Origin: Bog-159 sp049514955
Lineage (GTDB): Bacteria > Acidobacteriota > Terriglobia > Bryobacterales > Bryobacteraceae
NCBI GenBank assembly: GCA_049514955.1
Contig: JBEKUO010000012.1
Location: forward strand, 1-29,409
Length of the DNA stretch: 29,409 nucleotides
Direction of reading: 5' to 3'
Shown: piece after piece, positions 22,961 to 29,409 of the stretch
Numbering within the stretch: position 1 is the stretch's first letter
How the letters are laid out: the number at the start of each line of letters is the position of its first letter
Position numbers and translations under genes: made by a program
The notes under the pieces: model-generated
Database searches by the model: none
Told to the model about the DNA's origin: nothing
Seen by the model: the letters and a program-made list of their open reading frames with translations, nothing else

Positions 22961-23661
22961 CATCGTCGGTCGGAAGCATAGCAGTTTAAACCTCAATGGT
23001 GCGCGCAGAGAGCTACCTTGCGTACCCCTGCGCCGAGATTCCCCTCCCAGGTGTCAAGCGCCAAGCTGGTGGTGCAACAGGCGCCGGCGCCGCGCGAAAT
23101 CTAGCGGGCTGTTCACGCCTCGCAGACGAAGATCAAGCGCTACTGGCGCCCGTGCCAGCGGCCGTCGTGCTCAGCGCGGTATTGAAGCGCAAGAAGAAAG
23201 CGCTGAAGTCCGAGGACGGCAAGGCCGGTCCCGGCGCTCGCCGATGTCAACGCGACAACCGCCATCAACAACGTGGACATTGAGGGACCTCCTTGCCCGT
23301 GCTGTGCCGCGAAAATGCGCTACGTCCACTACCACCCTAAGGGTCTTGCCAAACCCGCCTCTACCACAACCCTCTCGTTCGTTAATCGCACACCCAAGCG
23401 CAGATGGTCAGAGGGCCGGCAGTGCAATAGAAGTACACACTTTCGCGCTCCCCACAAAAGCCGTTTCGTCGCCATCGAGTGGGCCGCCATTTGCGATGTC
23501 GTAGCGAGTACCGGTATGGCTGGAAGTGTTTTTGCGCACGTAACGCATCCCCCAGCACAAATCGCCTCTTGCTTGACAGAGCAAGTCGGTATAAGATTCC
23601 AGCAGGTGACCGGTCGCTAGTTATGTCGGCCGGCAGTGGCTATTTCCCAGGAAGATGATCT
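22961..23661. other. Gap with weak coding-like fragments
   Basis: No intact gene. One forward frame near 23200 reads LKRKKKALKSEDGKAG and another near 23250-23330 reads ALADVNATTAINNVDIEGPP then CPCCAAKMRYVHYHPKG; the CPCC pair could be part of a lost metal-binding protein, but nothing upstream supports a gene. 23340-23640 reads poorly in all frames. A TTGACA at 23573 with TATAAG at 23590 lies before the next gene, but the spacing is wrong for a standard promoter. Confidence 0.35.
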
Positions 23662-24258
23662 ATGAATCGAACGCGAATTTCAAGACTGCTGACTCTAATC
23701 GCCTTAGCTGTCCTCGGAGTGCTGCTCTCGTCCAGTGTTATCTGGGCGCAAACGCCACCTCCGGCCGATACATTTAAGGTAAACTACTTTTCCAATGCCA
23801 ACACTGCCGGAGTGCCCGATGGTACGGTGTATCTGACCAATCCGGGAACTTCGGGAGGCAACATCTGCGCGATGATCTATGTGCTCGATCCAAACCAGGA
23901 GCTATTAGAATGTTGCGGTTGCAGCCTGACTCCGGACAGCCTGCGCACTATTTCGGTGAACGGTAACCTTACATCGAACCCGCTGACCAAAGAGGTTCTG
24001 ACCTTCGGTTCGATTAAGGTTATCTCTTCCACCGGTGCGCCGACTTGCAACCCGTCGAAGCCCGTTCCGACGCCGGCAGTCCGCGGCTGGGGAACGCACA
24101 TTCAGCTCCCGACCGGTTTCGGTCCCTACGTCACGGAGACCGACTTCCAGGACGCGACGCTGAGCTCCGCCGAAGTATCTCATCTGGCGGGGATCTGCAA
24201 GACGATTCTCAGTAACGCCAGCGGCTACGGCATCTGCACCTGCGGAACCGGAGACTAA
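23662..24258 (+). CDS. Cys-rich secreted protein, acidobacterial hypothetical (198 aa)
   Basis: Signal peptide at residues 1-30 (MNRTRISRLLTLIALAVLGV then LLSSSVIWAQ), then a soluble domain with eight cysteines in an orderly pattern: NICAMIYVLD, ECCGCSLTPD, TCNPS, GICK, and ICTCGTGD at the very end, probably four disulfides. Blocks VYLTNPGTSGGNICAMIYV and CCGCSLTPDSLRTISVNGNL are typical of a family I associate with Acidobacteriota secretomes; no function is known. AGGAAGAT lies six bases before the ATG, a good ribosome site. Intact, solitary; predicted extracellular or cell-surface. Confidence 0.85.
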   Translation: MNRTRISRLLTLIALAVLGVLLSSSVIWAQTPPPADTFKVNYFSNANTAGVPDGTVYLTNPGTSGGNICAMIYVLDPNQELLECCGCSLTPDSLRTISVNGNLTSNPLTKEVLTFGSIKVISSTGAPTCNPSKPVPTPAVRGWGTHIQLPTGFGPYVTETDFQDATLSSAEVSHLAGICKTILSNASGYGICTCGTGD

Positions 24259-24364
24259 GCTGGAGAGCGGCTGCTAGATACCGCTTGCCCGAGAAGAGGT
24301 CGGTATATACCTGCGCTGGCCCGCAGCAGTAAGCAATAATATTCCGGGTGAGTCGTTGGGCCAT
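24209..24364 (-). CDS. Doubtful short ORF with a strong ribosome site (51 aa)
   Basis: GGAGGAAG five bases ahead of the ATG at 24364 is one of the best ribosome sites in the window. The frame gives MAQRLTRNIIAYCCGPAQVY then TDLFSGKRYLAAALQL and an Arg-rich end. The first 30 residues look coding, but the end runs antisense into the 3' part of the preceding gene and is not protein-like. It could be the 5' remnant of a larger gene cut by deletion, or a genuine tiny protein. Family not recognised. Confidence 0.3.
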   Translation of the reverse strand: MAQRLTRNIIAYCCGPAQVYTDLFSGKRYLAAALQLSLRFRRCRCRSRWRY

Positions 24365-24547
24365 GGTTTCTTCCTCCAGACCGTGGCCCGTCACTTTAGG
24401 CGATGTGGACACACGCCGCACTTGGAAGGCGACCACATTCGGCTGGCGGGAAGGGTAACAAACGCCAGGCTTCTCACAATCCTCACAATTGCCCGCGCCT
24501 CCGCGTTTTGAGGATCGCGCGCCGACTGGCGAAAATCAACAAACCCA

Positions 24548-24640
24548 CACGCCGCCTCGTGCGCCTGCCGCCCCAAACGCTCGCAGAATCTTCGCCGGCG
24601 CGGATCGAGCGCGGGCGGGCTGTTCTGGCTGCTGTAGCTG
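24548..24640. repeat. Dispersed intergenic repeat, copy B
   Basis: Begins CACGCCGCCTCG and aligns with copy C (27062-27159) through TGCCG-CC-AA-C-CTCGC-GA and GCCGGCG-G-A-CGAGCGCG to GGCT-TTCTGGCTG-(C)GTAG. Divergence is patchy, as in old repeats. In the reverse frame both copies share RGGV and RAR-(S/F)-(A/T)PAE-like runs, so the repeat may derive from a coding sequence. Confidence 0.5.
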
Positions 24641-24718
24641 CCTACACGGAGCGGCGCTGCAGCTTGCGCGAAGCGCCGCTGGACGCTTCTTGGTCTGGCC
24701 CCCGCACGAACGCCCTGC

Positions 24719-24740
24719 ACAAGCAGCACGCCGCCTCGGC
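24719..24740. repeat. Dispersed intergenic repeat, partial copy D
   Basis: CAAGCAGCACGCCGCCTCG is identical over 19 bases to the opening of copy C near 27055-27073. The similarity stops right after, so this is only a fragment. Confidence 0.5.
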
Positions 24741-24961
24741 AAGCGTAGCTAAATTCGTTCAATAGTGGGGTCATTTCTCCTTCAAGCCGGAATGAATTGG
24801 CCGGTACCGGCCGGGCTGTCCCATCCTCCTGTGCATGATCTGGAACTTGGATCCGACCCTCTATTATCTACGTAGATGGACGCGGAAACGACCGCAATGT
24901 CCGACCGCCCGGCGCCGTACTTCGTGACCGTGCCGAACGGGCGAATTTTGCCTGGGAGCGT

Positions 24962-24988
24962 GAAAAACCGCGTTTTTCGGGTACCCCC
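24962..24988. repeat. Hairpin repeat, left copy beside the GloVer gene
   Basis: GAAAAA-C-CGCG-TTTTTC-GGGTACCCCC aligns with 26511-26537 over 27 bases with four differences, same orientation. Each copy forms an A5/T5 stem around a CGCG-type loop. The pair brackets the GloVer repeat gene. Confidence 0.55.
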
Positions 24989-25125
24989 TTGGTGTTGCAT
25001 GCGGGAGCGTTTCACTACCATGAAACGCCCTTTCGCAACGACAGCTCGTTGCATTTTCAGTAGTACTTCGAGCAGGCGTCGTTCGTTTTATCGGTAGGTC
25101 TTTTGCCCCGGTATGGTACCTGATC

Positions 25126-26370
25126 TTACGGTGTGAACTCGAACACCACACCGCCCACGTCGATGCTCCCCGATGGCCCACCATAAAGCGTCGTCCCGTA
25201 CAGATTGCCGAGCTGGTCCATGATCAGGCTCGACGATGGATACGCCCCATCCAGACCAGCCGTAAAGCTGTACAGCACTTGCTCCTGCCAGGCGCCATTG
25301 CCGGCCGGGGAAATCTCGAAGATGGTTCCAGGGTTGTCCGTGCCGCCCGCAACCGACGTCCCGAACAAATTGCCGTGGCTATCGAAAATCAGCCCGTTCG
25401 GATTGGCCCCATCCCCTGCACCGGGGCCCAGGAACGTATGCAAGATCGTCTCCGTCCAGCTACCGGATGCATTGTGAGACAGCTCGTAAGCGACCCCGGA
25501 AAGCGCCGTCCCGCCAACGCTCGTCGTGCCGAACAACGACCCGTGGGGCCCCATCGTCACCCCCGCGAACGGATTCGCGCCGTCCGTGCCCCCTTTGAAA
25601 CTATACAGCACATGAATGCTCCAGCCGCTGCCGGTTTGCGGCGAGAGCTTGTAGACCACGCCCTTATTGTGCGTGCCTCCGGCGTACGTGGTGCCCCACA
25701 GATCCCCGGCGGCATCGAGCACGGGCATGCCCTCGGGATTCGATCCATCCGCGCCGCCAAAGCTATGAATCACCGTCTCCGTCCAACCGCCGGATGTGTT
25801 CGGACTCAGCTCGAAAATCGTGCCCAGGTTGTCGGTGCCGCCGCCGCTGGTAATGCCATAAAGGTTGCCCGCCGCGTCGATGTCGACGCCCGCATACGGC
25901 CGGAACCCATCCGGCGTCGCCGTGAACCGGTACAGTATCGTCTCCTGCCAGGTGCTTCCGGAGGGCGTCAGTTTATATACCACGCCGCAGCCCGTGGAGC
26001 CGCAGGGTTTAGCGGCAACGCCACCGTAGGCTGTGGTCCCGTAGAGGTTGCCCGCGCTGTCCAGCGCCGGCGCGGAATACGGACCGGCGCCGTCTTGCCC
26101 GCGGGGGGTCCCCTTAAAGGTGTACAAGACGGTCTCCTTCCAGCCACCGGTTTTCGGCGAGAGCTTGTAGACCACGCCGTGGTTATAGACGCCACCATAA
26201 TACGCGGCCCCGTACAGATTGCCGGCGTTATCCATCGCCAATCCCGCATATAGCCAGTTGCCTCCGTCCAGATTGCCGATACCGAAGTCCTGGAGCACGA
26301 CCGGCGCGTTCGCGGCGGCGCCCGCGGCGGAGATCAGGACCAAAAACGCAATTCGATGCATTAGACTCAT
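25126..26370 (-). CDS. GloVer tandem-repeat secreted protein (TIGR03803 type, 414 aa)
   Basis: Signal peptide MSLMHRIAFLVLISAAGAAA; the rest is about seven to eight tandem units of roughly 45-55 residues with the hallmark G-N-L-Y-G-T-T-x-x-G-G and V-V-Y-K-L-S-P: DNAGNLYGAAYYGGVYNHGV, SAGNLYGTTAYGGVA, AAGNLYGITSGGGTDNLGTI, LDAAGDLWGTTYAGGTHNKG, and so on to LGNLYGTTLYGGPSG. These form beta-propeller-like surface proteins common in Acidobacteria; their function is unknown. GGAG four bases before the ATG at 26370 fixes the start; the frame open to 26610 upstream is not protein-like. A second member starts at 29236. Flanked by a pair of hairpin repeats. Confidence 0.92.
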   Translation of the reverse strand: MSLMHRIAFLVLISAAGAAANAPVVLQDFGIGNLDGGNWLYAGLAMDNAGNLYGAAYYGGVYNHGVVYKLSPKTGGWKETVLYTFKGTPRGQDGAGPYSAPALDSAGNLYGTTAYGGVAAKPCGSTGCGVVYKLTPSGSTWQETILYRFTATPDGFRPYAGVDIDAAGNLYGITSGGGTDNLGTIFELSPNTSGGWTETVIHSFGGADGSNPEGMPVLDAAGDLWGTTYAGGTHNKGVVYKLSPQTGSGWSIHVLYSFKGGTDGANPFAGVTMGPHGSLFGTTSVGGTALSGVAYELSHNASGSWTETILHTFLGPGAGDGANPNGLIFDSHGNLFGTSVAGGTDNPGTIFEISPAGNGAWQEQVLYSFTAGLDGAYPSSSLIMDQLGNLYGTTLYGGPSGSIDVGGVVFEFTP

Positions 26371-26670
26371 ATTCTCCAGCGTAGGCACAGTGCGCCCGCC
26401 CGCGGGTGCGCAAAGTGTCAACACTTTGTAAAATCCGTGGGGGGCGGCCTTTAGACCGCGCTGCGAGCGCTTTGGCGGGCACGCCCGCAAGGTGAAACCA
26501 CCGACATGCTCAAAAATCGCGTTTTTTGAGTACCCCCCGAGGGTATGCCATATTGTGCCATTCCGCCAGCAAAACGGGCAGCGTATCACGCCCGGCTCCA
26601 GCTTGCACACACCTCGCCCGAGTGCGAAGGTGTAGAGCTAGGAGACTCCGAGAATAGACGAACGAGTGGG
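26371..26670. other. Upstream region of the GloVer gene
   Basis: No gene. It contains GCGGGC/GCCCGC (26475-26480 and 26483-26488), a tight GC hairpin, and the right copy of the A-rich/T-rich hairpin repeat (26509-26530 as stem). Any promoter for the GloVer gene must lie here, but no consensus boxes stand out. Confidence 0.4.
26511..26537. repeat. Hairpin repeat, right copy beside the GloVer gene
   Basis: CAAAAA-T-CGCG-TTTTTTGAGTACCCCC; with two more bases on the left, CTCAAAAA (26509-26516) pairs with TTTTTGAG. Matches the left copy at 24962-24988 in 23 of 27 positions. Confidence 0.55.
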
Positions 26671-26865
26671 TCAAGGTTCCTTCGAGAATTGCTTCCGAAG
26701 ACCGGCAATTTCATCACTGGATGGATGCCAGTCCGTATCGCATGTGTTACAGTGGAACACCAACGCGCCGGACTTCAGCGCTTCTTCGAATTCTTCCTGA
26801 CTGAACGTAACTGTCTGGTTGTGGTCGTTCGGACAGACAATATCGAACTCCAATCGTTTGCTCAT
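26671..26865 (-). CDS. Small zinc-ribbon-like protein (64 aa)
   Basis: MSKRLEFDIVCPNDHNQTVT, FSQEEFEEALKSGALVFHCN, TCDTDWHPSSDEIAGLRKQF and a short tail. C11 and H15 (or a second ligand nearby) with C39-x-x-C42 suggest a small metal-binding fold; the pattern CPNDH...FHCNTCD is one I recall from hypothetical proteins of soil bacteria. AGGAGG three bases before the ATG at 26865 is a strong ribosome site, so the longer frame to 27057 is rejected. Cytoplasmic, no transmembrane segment. Partner or nucleic-acid target unknown. Confidence 0.78.
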   Translation of the reverse strand: MSKRLEFDIVCPNDHNQTVTFSQEEFEEALKSGALVFHCNTCDTDWHPSSDEIAGLRKQFSKEP

Positions 26866-27061
26866 GAGCCTCCTGCTGCTTCGAGATTTGCCGGGTCTGT
26901 GTAGTGCCCCTTTCGATGCCTTACCCTGGCAGTAACTGAACGTCCTCCTGCTCGGGCAATCATGCGTTCGCTTTCGAGCAGTCTTGTCAACTCTTGATGG
27001 TAGCGCAAGCCGCGGCGGGCAAGTCCGCATTCTCAATGCGCACAAACTCCGACGCAAGCAG

Positions 27062-27159
27062 CACGCCGCCTCGCGGGCGTGCCGGCCGAAGCACTCGCCG
27101 AGTTTCCGCCGGCGTGAAACGAGCGCGTGCGCGGCGCGGCGGCTTTTGGCTGGCGTAGA
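27062..27159. repeat. Dispersed intergenic repeat, copy C
   Basis: The fullest copy of the family, from CACGCCGCCTCGCGGGCG through CCGCCGGCGTGAAACGAGCG to GGCTTTTGGCTGGCGTAG. The ends blend into sequence without clear inverted repeats or target duplications. Confidence 0.5.
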
Positions 27160-27233
27160 TCTCGCGTTTCCCGCTCGTGTGGATTACTTCCGTATGCGCC
27201 GTCACTCGACCAGAATCCGGATTAGACGATGCT

Positions 27234-27248
27234 GTTTCTCAGAGAAAC
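27234..27248. promoter_or_regulatory. 15-base perfect palindrome
   Basis: GTTTCTC (27234-27240), a central A, and GAGAAAC (27242-27248). It could be an operator or a short stem; no adjacent gene start makes the operator role convincing. Confidence 0.3.
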
Positions 27249-27311
27249 GTCTACATCGGCGATATAGGATCGCACCGTGCTCTAATTCTGGATTCTCGCT
27301 ATTTTCTGCAT

Positions 27312-29018
27312 TCATTTCTGCGGAGTTGTGCCCCGAAGCGTTTCGCCCGCCCGCGGTATCGAGGCGAGCCTTCTGTTCAGGCTGAGCTCGAACACAGCGA
27401 AGCGGTCCACGTGGGGTGTTGGCCGCAGCTTTACCTCGTGCCCGATTTCTAACACCTGATCCGTTTTCGAATCGTAGACCGGCCACGGCGGAAGACCTGG
27501 GCCATTCGGGTCGCCTGTCTTCGCGAACTGCGTCCAGTATCCCGTCATTATGTCGACGAGCTTCTTGTCTTCTGCGTCCGGCACGCCCCACCGGCTGGGA
27601 TGGAACCATCCGCTAAGGAATTTGAGTTCCAGTTGGTGATATGCGCCGAGACCGGAGTACTTTCCTTTCCCCGGATAAGTGAAGTAGTAAAACCATGCTT
27701 TCTGTCCGGCGCGTGCCGTGTTCATAGCGAAGCGATGGACGGGAAAGCCGAACCCGTAGTCTGTGTCGAGAGCGATGAAGGCGGCGCGAACATCCGCGTC
27801 TGTAGCCGCTGGATAGATGCGAAAGAATTCGTCAGCGTCACTCAGAAATTCGTTCTTCAGGAACGCTTTGTAGTGGCCGAGAGTTGGAGTGGCTCGCAAG
27901 TCCTCTTCGACGTTGACAGTCGCCTCATCGGCATTACTTCCGACGATCACTGGCACCTTTGCCAACCGTCCTTGTGCAAGCGCCGCCGCGGGCTGTTCGG
28001 GGAGCACCCAGCCGTCGACGGTGCCGCCAGCCATGAAGTTCACTGTAAGGTCACGATCCAGCACGGCGACGAGGTCCTTCGGGGCCGTCGCGCGCAGTTT
28101 CGCCAAAGCGTCGGGGCCGGCCGGAACATTCAAGTCCCGCATAAGGTGCAGACCAATCTCCTCTGACGTGCCGTCGCCGCCGAAATAGTGTGAGGGAATC
28201 TTCAACTCGGGAGAAATGTAGTCGCTACAGGTACAGCTTTCTATGATGCCACGTTGAAACAGGCCACGTGCCAGCGGCGACGACATCAGGTAGCAGACGT
28301 CGATACCGCCCGCCGATTCGCCGAAGATGGTGACGTTTGCGGGATCTCCGCCGAACTTGGCGATGTTGCGCTGCACCCATTCGAGCGCGGCGATCTGGTC
28401 GAGAATTCCGTAATTCCCCGAGCTGCGATGCGGAGATTCGGCCGAAAGCGCGGGAAGCGCCATGAAGCCGAGCGCGCCTAGGCGGTAGTTCACGCTCACC
28501 ACAACCACTCCCTTTCGCGCTAGCGTGGGCCCCATGGGCTGCACCTGGCTGGCGCCGTCGATGTTCCCGCCGCCGTGAATCCAGAACATTACCGGGAGCT
28601 TCGCGGCGGAGGGGTGATTCGCCGGAAGGTTCGTCGTCCACACGTTCAGAAAAAGACAATCTTCGTCGGTGCGATAGGTGTAATAGGGCTCGAAGATCTC
28701 GGCCAGTTCCTTTGTGTAGGCTTGCTCATCCGGGTCCACTGCCTGCGGACAAGCCGCTCCGTACGAGTTCGCCTGGCGCACGCCCTGCCATTTTTCGACT
28801 GCCTGAGGAGGCTTCCAGCGCAGTCCCCCGGTGGGTGGCGCGGCAAAAGGAATACCGAGGAACATCAATTCATCCGGTCCTACCCAAAAGTGCGCCCCTT
28901 CGAGCCTGCCGGAATCAATCGTTACAATAAGACTGGAATCGGTCTGAGATTGTGCCGGGGCGAAGCTGGCACAGCAGAGCACGGCGAGGAGAAGCCAGAA
29001 TCTAAAGACAAGTTTCAT
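27312..29018 (-). CDS. Secreted type-B carboxylesterase (568 aa)
   Basis: Alpha/beta-hydrolase of the carboxylesterase/lipase type B family, expected to hydrolyse carboxylic esters outside the cytoplasm. Signal peptide MKLVFRFWLLLAVLCCASFA; then the family landmarks FLGIPFAAPPTGGLRWKPPQ, EDCLFLNVW, the oxyanion loop FWIHGGG, the nucleophile elbow GESAGG with S235, the acid region VIVGSNADEATV, and the histidine in GAYHQLELKFL. All three catalytic positions look intact. The start at 29018 has GAGGTG four to nine bases upstream and gives a clean signal peptide; the frame to 29099 is rejected. Divergent from the GloVer gene at 29236. The substrate cannot be named; acetylated or feruloylated glycans are possible given the GH genes in the window. 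Confidence 0.93.
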   Translation of the reverse strand: MKLVFRFWLLLAVLCCASFAPAQSQTDSSLIVTIDSGRLEGAHFWVGPDELMFLGIPFAAPPTGGLRWKPPQAVEKWQGVRQANSYGAACPQAVDPDEQAYTKELAEIFEPYYTYRTDEDCLFLNVWTTNLPANHPSAAKLPVMFWIHGGGNIDGASQVQPMGPTLARKGVVVVSVNYRLGALGFMALPALSAESPHRSSGNYGILDQIAALEWVQRNIAKFGGDPANVTIFGESAGGIDVCYLMSSPLARGLFQRGIIESCTCSDYISPELKIPSHYFGGDGTSEEIGLHLMRDLNVPAGPDALAKLRATAPKDLVAVLDRDLTVNFMAGGTVDGWVLPEQPAAALAQGRLAKVPVIVGSNADEATVNVEEDLRATPTLGHYKAFLKNEFLSDADEFFRIYPAATDADVRAAFIALDTDYGFGFPVHRFAMNTARAGQKAWFYYFTYPGKGKYSGLGAYHQLELKFLSGWFHPSRWGVPDAEDKKLVDIMTGYWTQFAKTGDPNGPGLPPWPVYDSKTDQVLEIGHEVKLRPTPHVDRFAVFELSLNRRLASIPRAGETLRGTTPQK

Positions 29019-29125
29019 GGGCACCTCACGGCGAAGGCCATCGGGATACGCCGGAACCCAGCGAACGCATTGGTAAAAGCGGATGAGCCCATTGCGCAAG
29101 CTCTCCTCTTCCCACCATAAAGGAT

Positions 29126-29175
29126 ATTGGGGTAACGTTGTGACCGCTTGTTAAATTTTCAAAAGTAACCCCAAT
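29126..29175. promoter_or_regulatory. Inverted repeat in the divergent esterase-GloVer promoter region
   Basis: ATTGGGGT (29126-29133) and ACCCCAAT (29168-29175) are perfect 8-base inverted arms separated by 34 bases of AT-richer sequence (including TTAAATTTTC). Arms that far apart suit a pair of protein-binding half sites better than a hairpin. Position between two divergent exported-protein genes supports a regulatory role, but this is inference. Confidence 0.35.
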
Positions 29176-29223
29176 AACCGGTCCTACTAGGTCTTGACGC
29201 CGGGAACTCCAGGTGCGACCTTG

Positions 29224-29259
29224 GTCTGGAATCCCATGAAAGTCTGGAATCCGATCAAA
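29224..29259 (+). repeat. 18-base tandem duplication across a start codon
   Basis: GTCTGGAATCCCATGAAA (29224-29241) is followed directly by GTCTGGAATCCGATCAAA (29242-29259), identical but for two bases. The ATG of the GloVer gene lies in the first unit; in the second it is ATC. The duplication adds six residues after or around the start. Confidence 0.75.
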
Positions 29260-29409
29260 GAATTCGCCGGCGCCAGGGCGTGTTTTCATTGCGTTCTCTG
29301 CGTGGCCGCGGGGGGCGCCCTGCCGGCGCAAACCTACACTACGCTATACAGCTTTGACTACTCGACAGGCGCCGCCTGGCCTGATGGGGGGCTGGTTCAG
29401 GCCTCCGAT
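29236..29409 (+). CDS. GloVer tandem-repeat protein, 5' part only (runs off window)
   Basis: The first 58 codons are open to the window end. Residues 1-31 (MKVWNPIKEFAGARACFHCV then LCVAAGGALPA) act as a signal peptide ending near PAQ, and TYTTLYSFDYSTGAAWPDGG then LVQASD is the standard opening of TIGR03803 proteins ('T.LYSF....G..P.GGLVQA.DG'). It is therefore a second member of the family in this window, divergent from the carboxylesterase. The ribosome site is weak (TGGAA just before the ATG). The start codon sits in an 18-base tandem duplication. The C-terminal repeats lie outside the window. Confidence 0.8.
   Translation, partial: MKVWNPIKEFAGARACFHCVLCVAAGGALPAQTYTTLYSFDYSTGAAWPDGGLVQASD

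Larger units (their letters stand above)
24365..25125. other. Repeat-rich intergenic stretch
   Basis: No gene is supported. It holds dispersed repeat copy B (24548-24640), a partial copy (24719-24740), a 12-bp perfect palindrome ATCTACGTAGAT (24866-24877), and three hairpins in a row: GAAAAA/TTTTTC (24962-24978), GCGTTTCA/TGAAACGC (25007-25014 and 25021-25028) and GCAACGA/TCGTTGC (25035-25041 and 25046-25052), the last followed by ATTTTC. Confidence 0.45.
26866..27311. other. Gap with dispersed repeat and a palindrome
   Basis: No gene supported. It holds repeat copy C (27062-27159) and the palindrome GTTTCTC-A-GAGAAAC at 27234-27248. The latter lies 60-80 bases downstream of the esterase stop (minus strand), where a terminator would be expected, but no T tract follows. 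Confidence 0.4.

Noticed and set aside
23573..23595. TTGACA followed by TATAAG before the Cys-rich protein gene
   Set aside because: The two boxes are only 11 bases apart; a sigma-70 promoter needs about 17.
23273..23620. Plus-strand frame starting near CPCC (115 codons)
   Set aside because: Only the first 20 residues look plausible; there is no ribosome site, and the rest has poor composition.
24866..24877. 12-base palindrome ATCTACGTAGAT as a possible operator or attachment core
   Set aside because: No gene start or integrase is nearby and a 12-base palindrome alone is weak evidence.
25279..26253. A 324-codon plus-strand frame antisense to the GloVer gene
   Set aside because: Repeat-encoding genes readily produce long shadow frames; the composition is Arg/Ala/Pro-rich and no start signals are present.

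Overview
The window looks like a chromosomal segment of an Acidobacteriota member, most likely a relative of Candidatus Solibacter / Bryobacterales. I infer this from protein types rather than from any marker gene. There are two secreted VWFA-related proteins of the acidobacterial TIGR03436 type, a TIGR03437 'Solibacter C-terminal' domain fused to a GH16 enzyme, two GloVer tandem-repeat proteins (TIGR03803), a CRTAC1-type FG-GAP/ASPIC-UnbV protein and a DUF4159 protein. Base composition is moderately GC-rich and almost every intact gene carries a signal peptide. No rRNA, tRNA or CRISPR array was seen.

Layout. 1-3.4 kb: a secreted M6-type metalloprotease, a scar of an IS66-family transposase, a fragment of a tiny basic protein and a conserved hypothetical gene. 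3.5-12.5 kb: two divergent TPR proteins whose proposed start codons overlap, a MOSC-domain protein, a broken micro-gene, a VWFA-CRTAC1 two-gene operon and a divergent second VWFA gene. This is mostly an exported protein neighbourhood of unknown purpose. 12.7-16.7 kb: divergent GH31 and GH16 glycoside hydrolases, probably for plant or microbial glucan/xyloglucan breakdown. 17.1-19.7 kb: an MFS transporter, a possible small membrane protein and a DUF4159 protein. 19.7-23.6 kb: a gene graveyard with an HTH remnant, an HTH gene with an in-frame amber stop, a multiply frameshifted DUF3489-like gene and another decayed tail, around an intact four-helix membrane protein and a small secreted protein. 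23.7-29.4 kb: a Cys-rich secreted protein, a GloVer repeat protein flanked by hairpin repeats, a small zinc-ribbon-like protein, a secreted type-B carboxylesterase, and the first 58 codons of a second GloVer protein running off the window end.

How the genes fit together. The strongest functional pairing is GH31 plus GH16, with a secreted carboxylesterase elsewhere in the window, consistent with a soil heterotroph degrading polysaccharides. The VWFA/CRTAC1/TPR group is a recurring acidobacterial combination without a known function and is the best candidate here for an undescribed system, but the sequence alone does not show what it does. Intergenic regions hold several short hairpin repeats and a degenerate dispersed repeat family, and they carry clear traces of gene decay. 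I did not find a convincing novel defence, biosynthetic or RNA-guided system.
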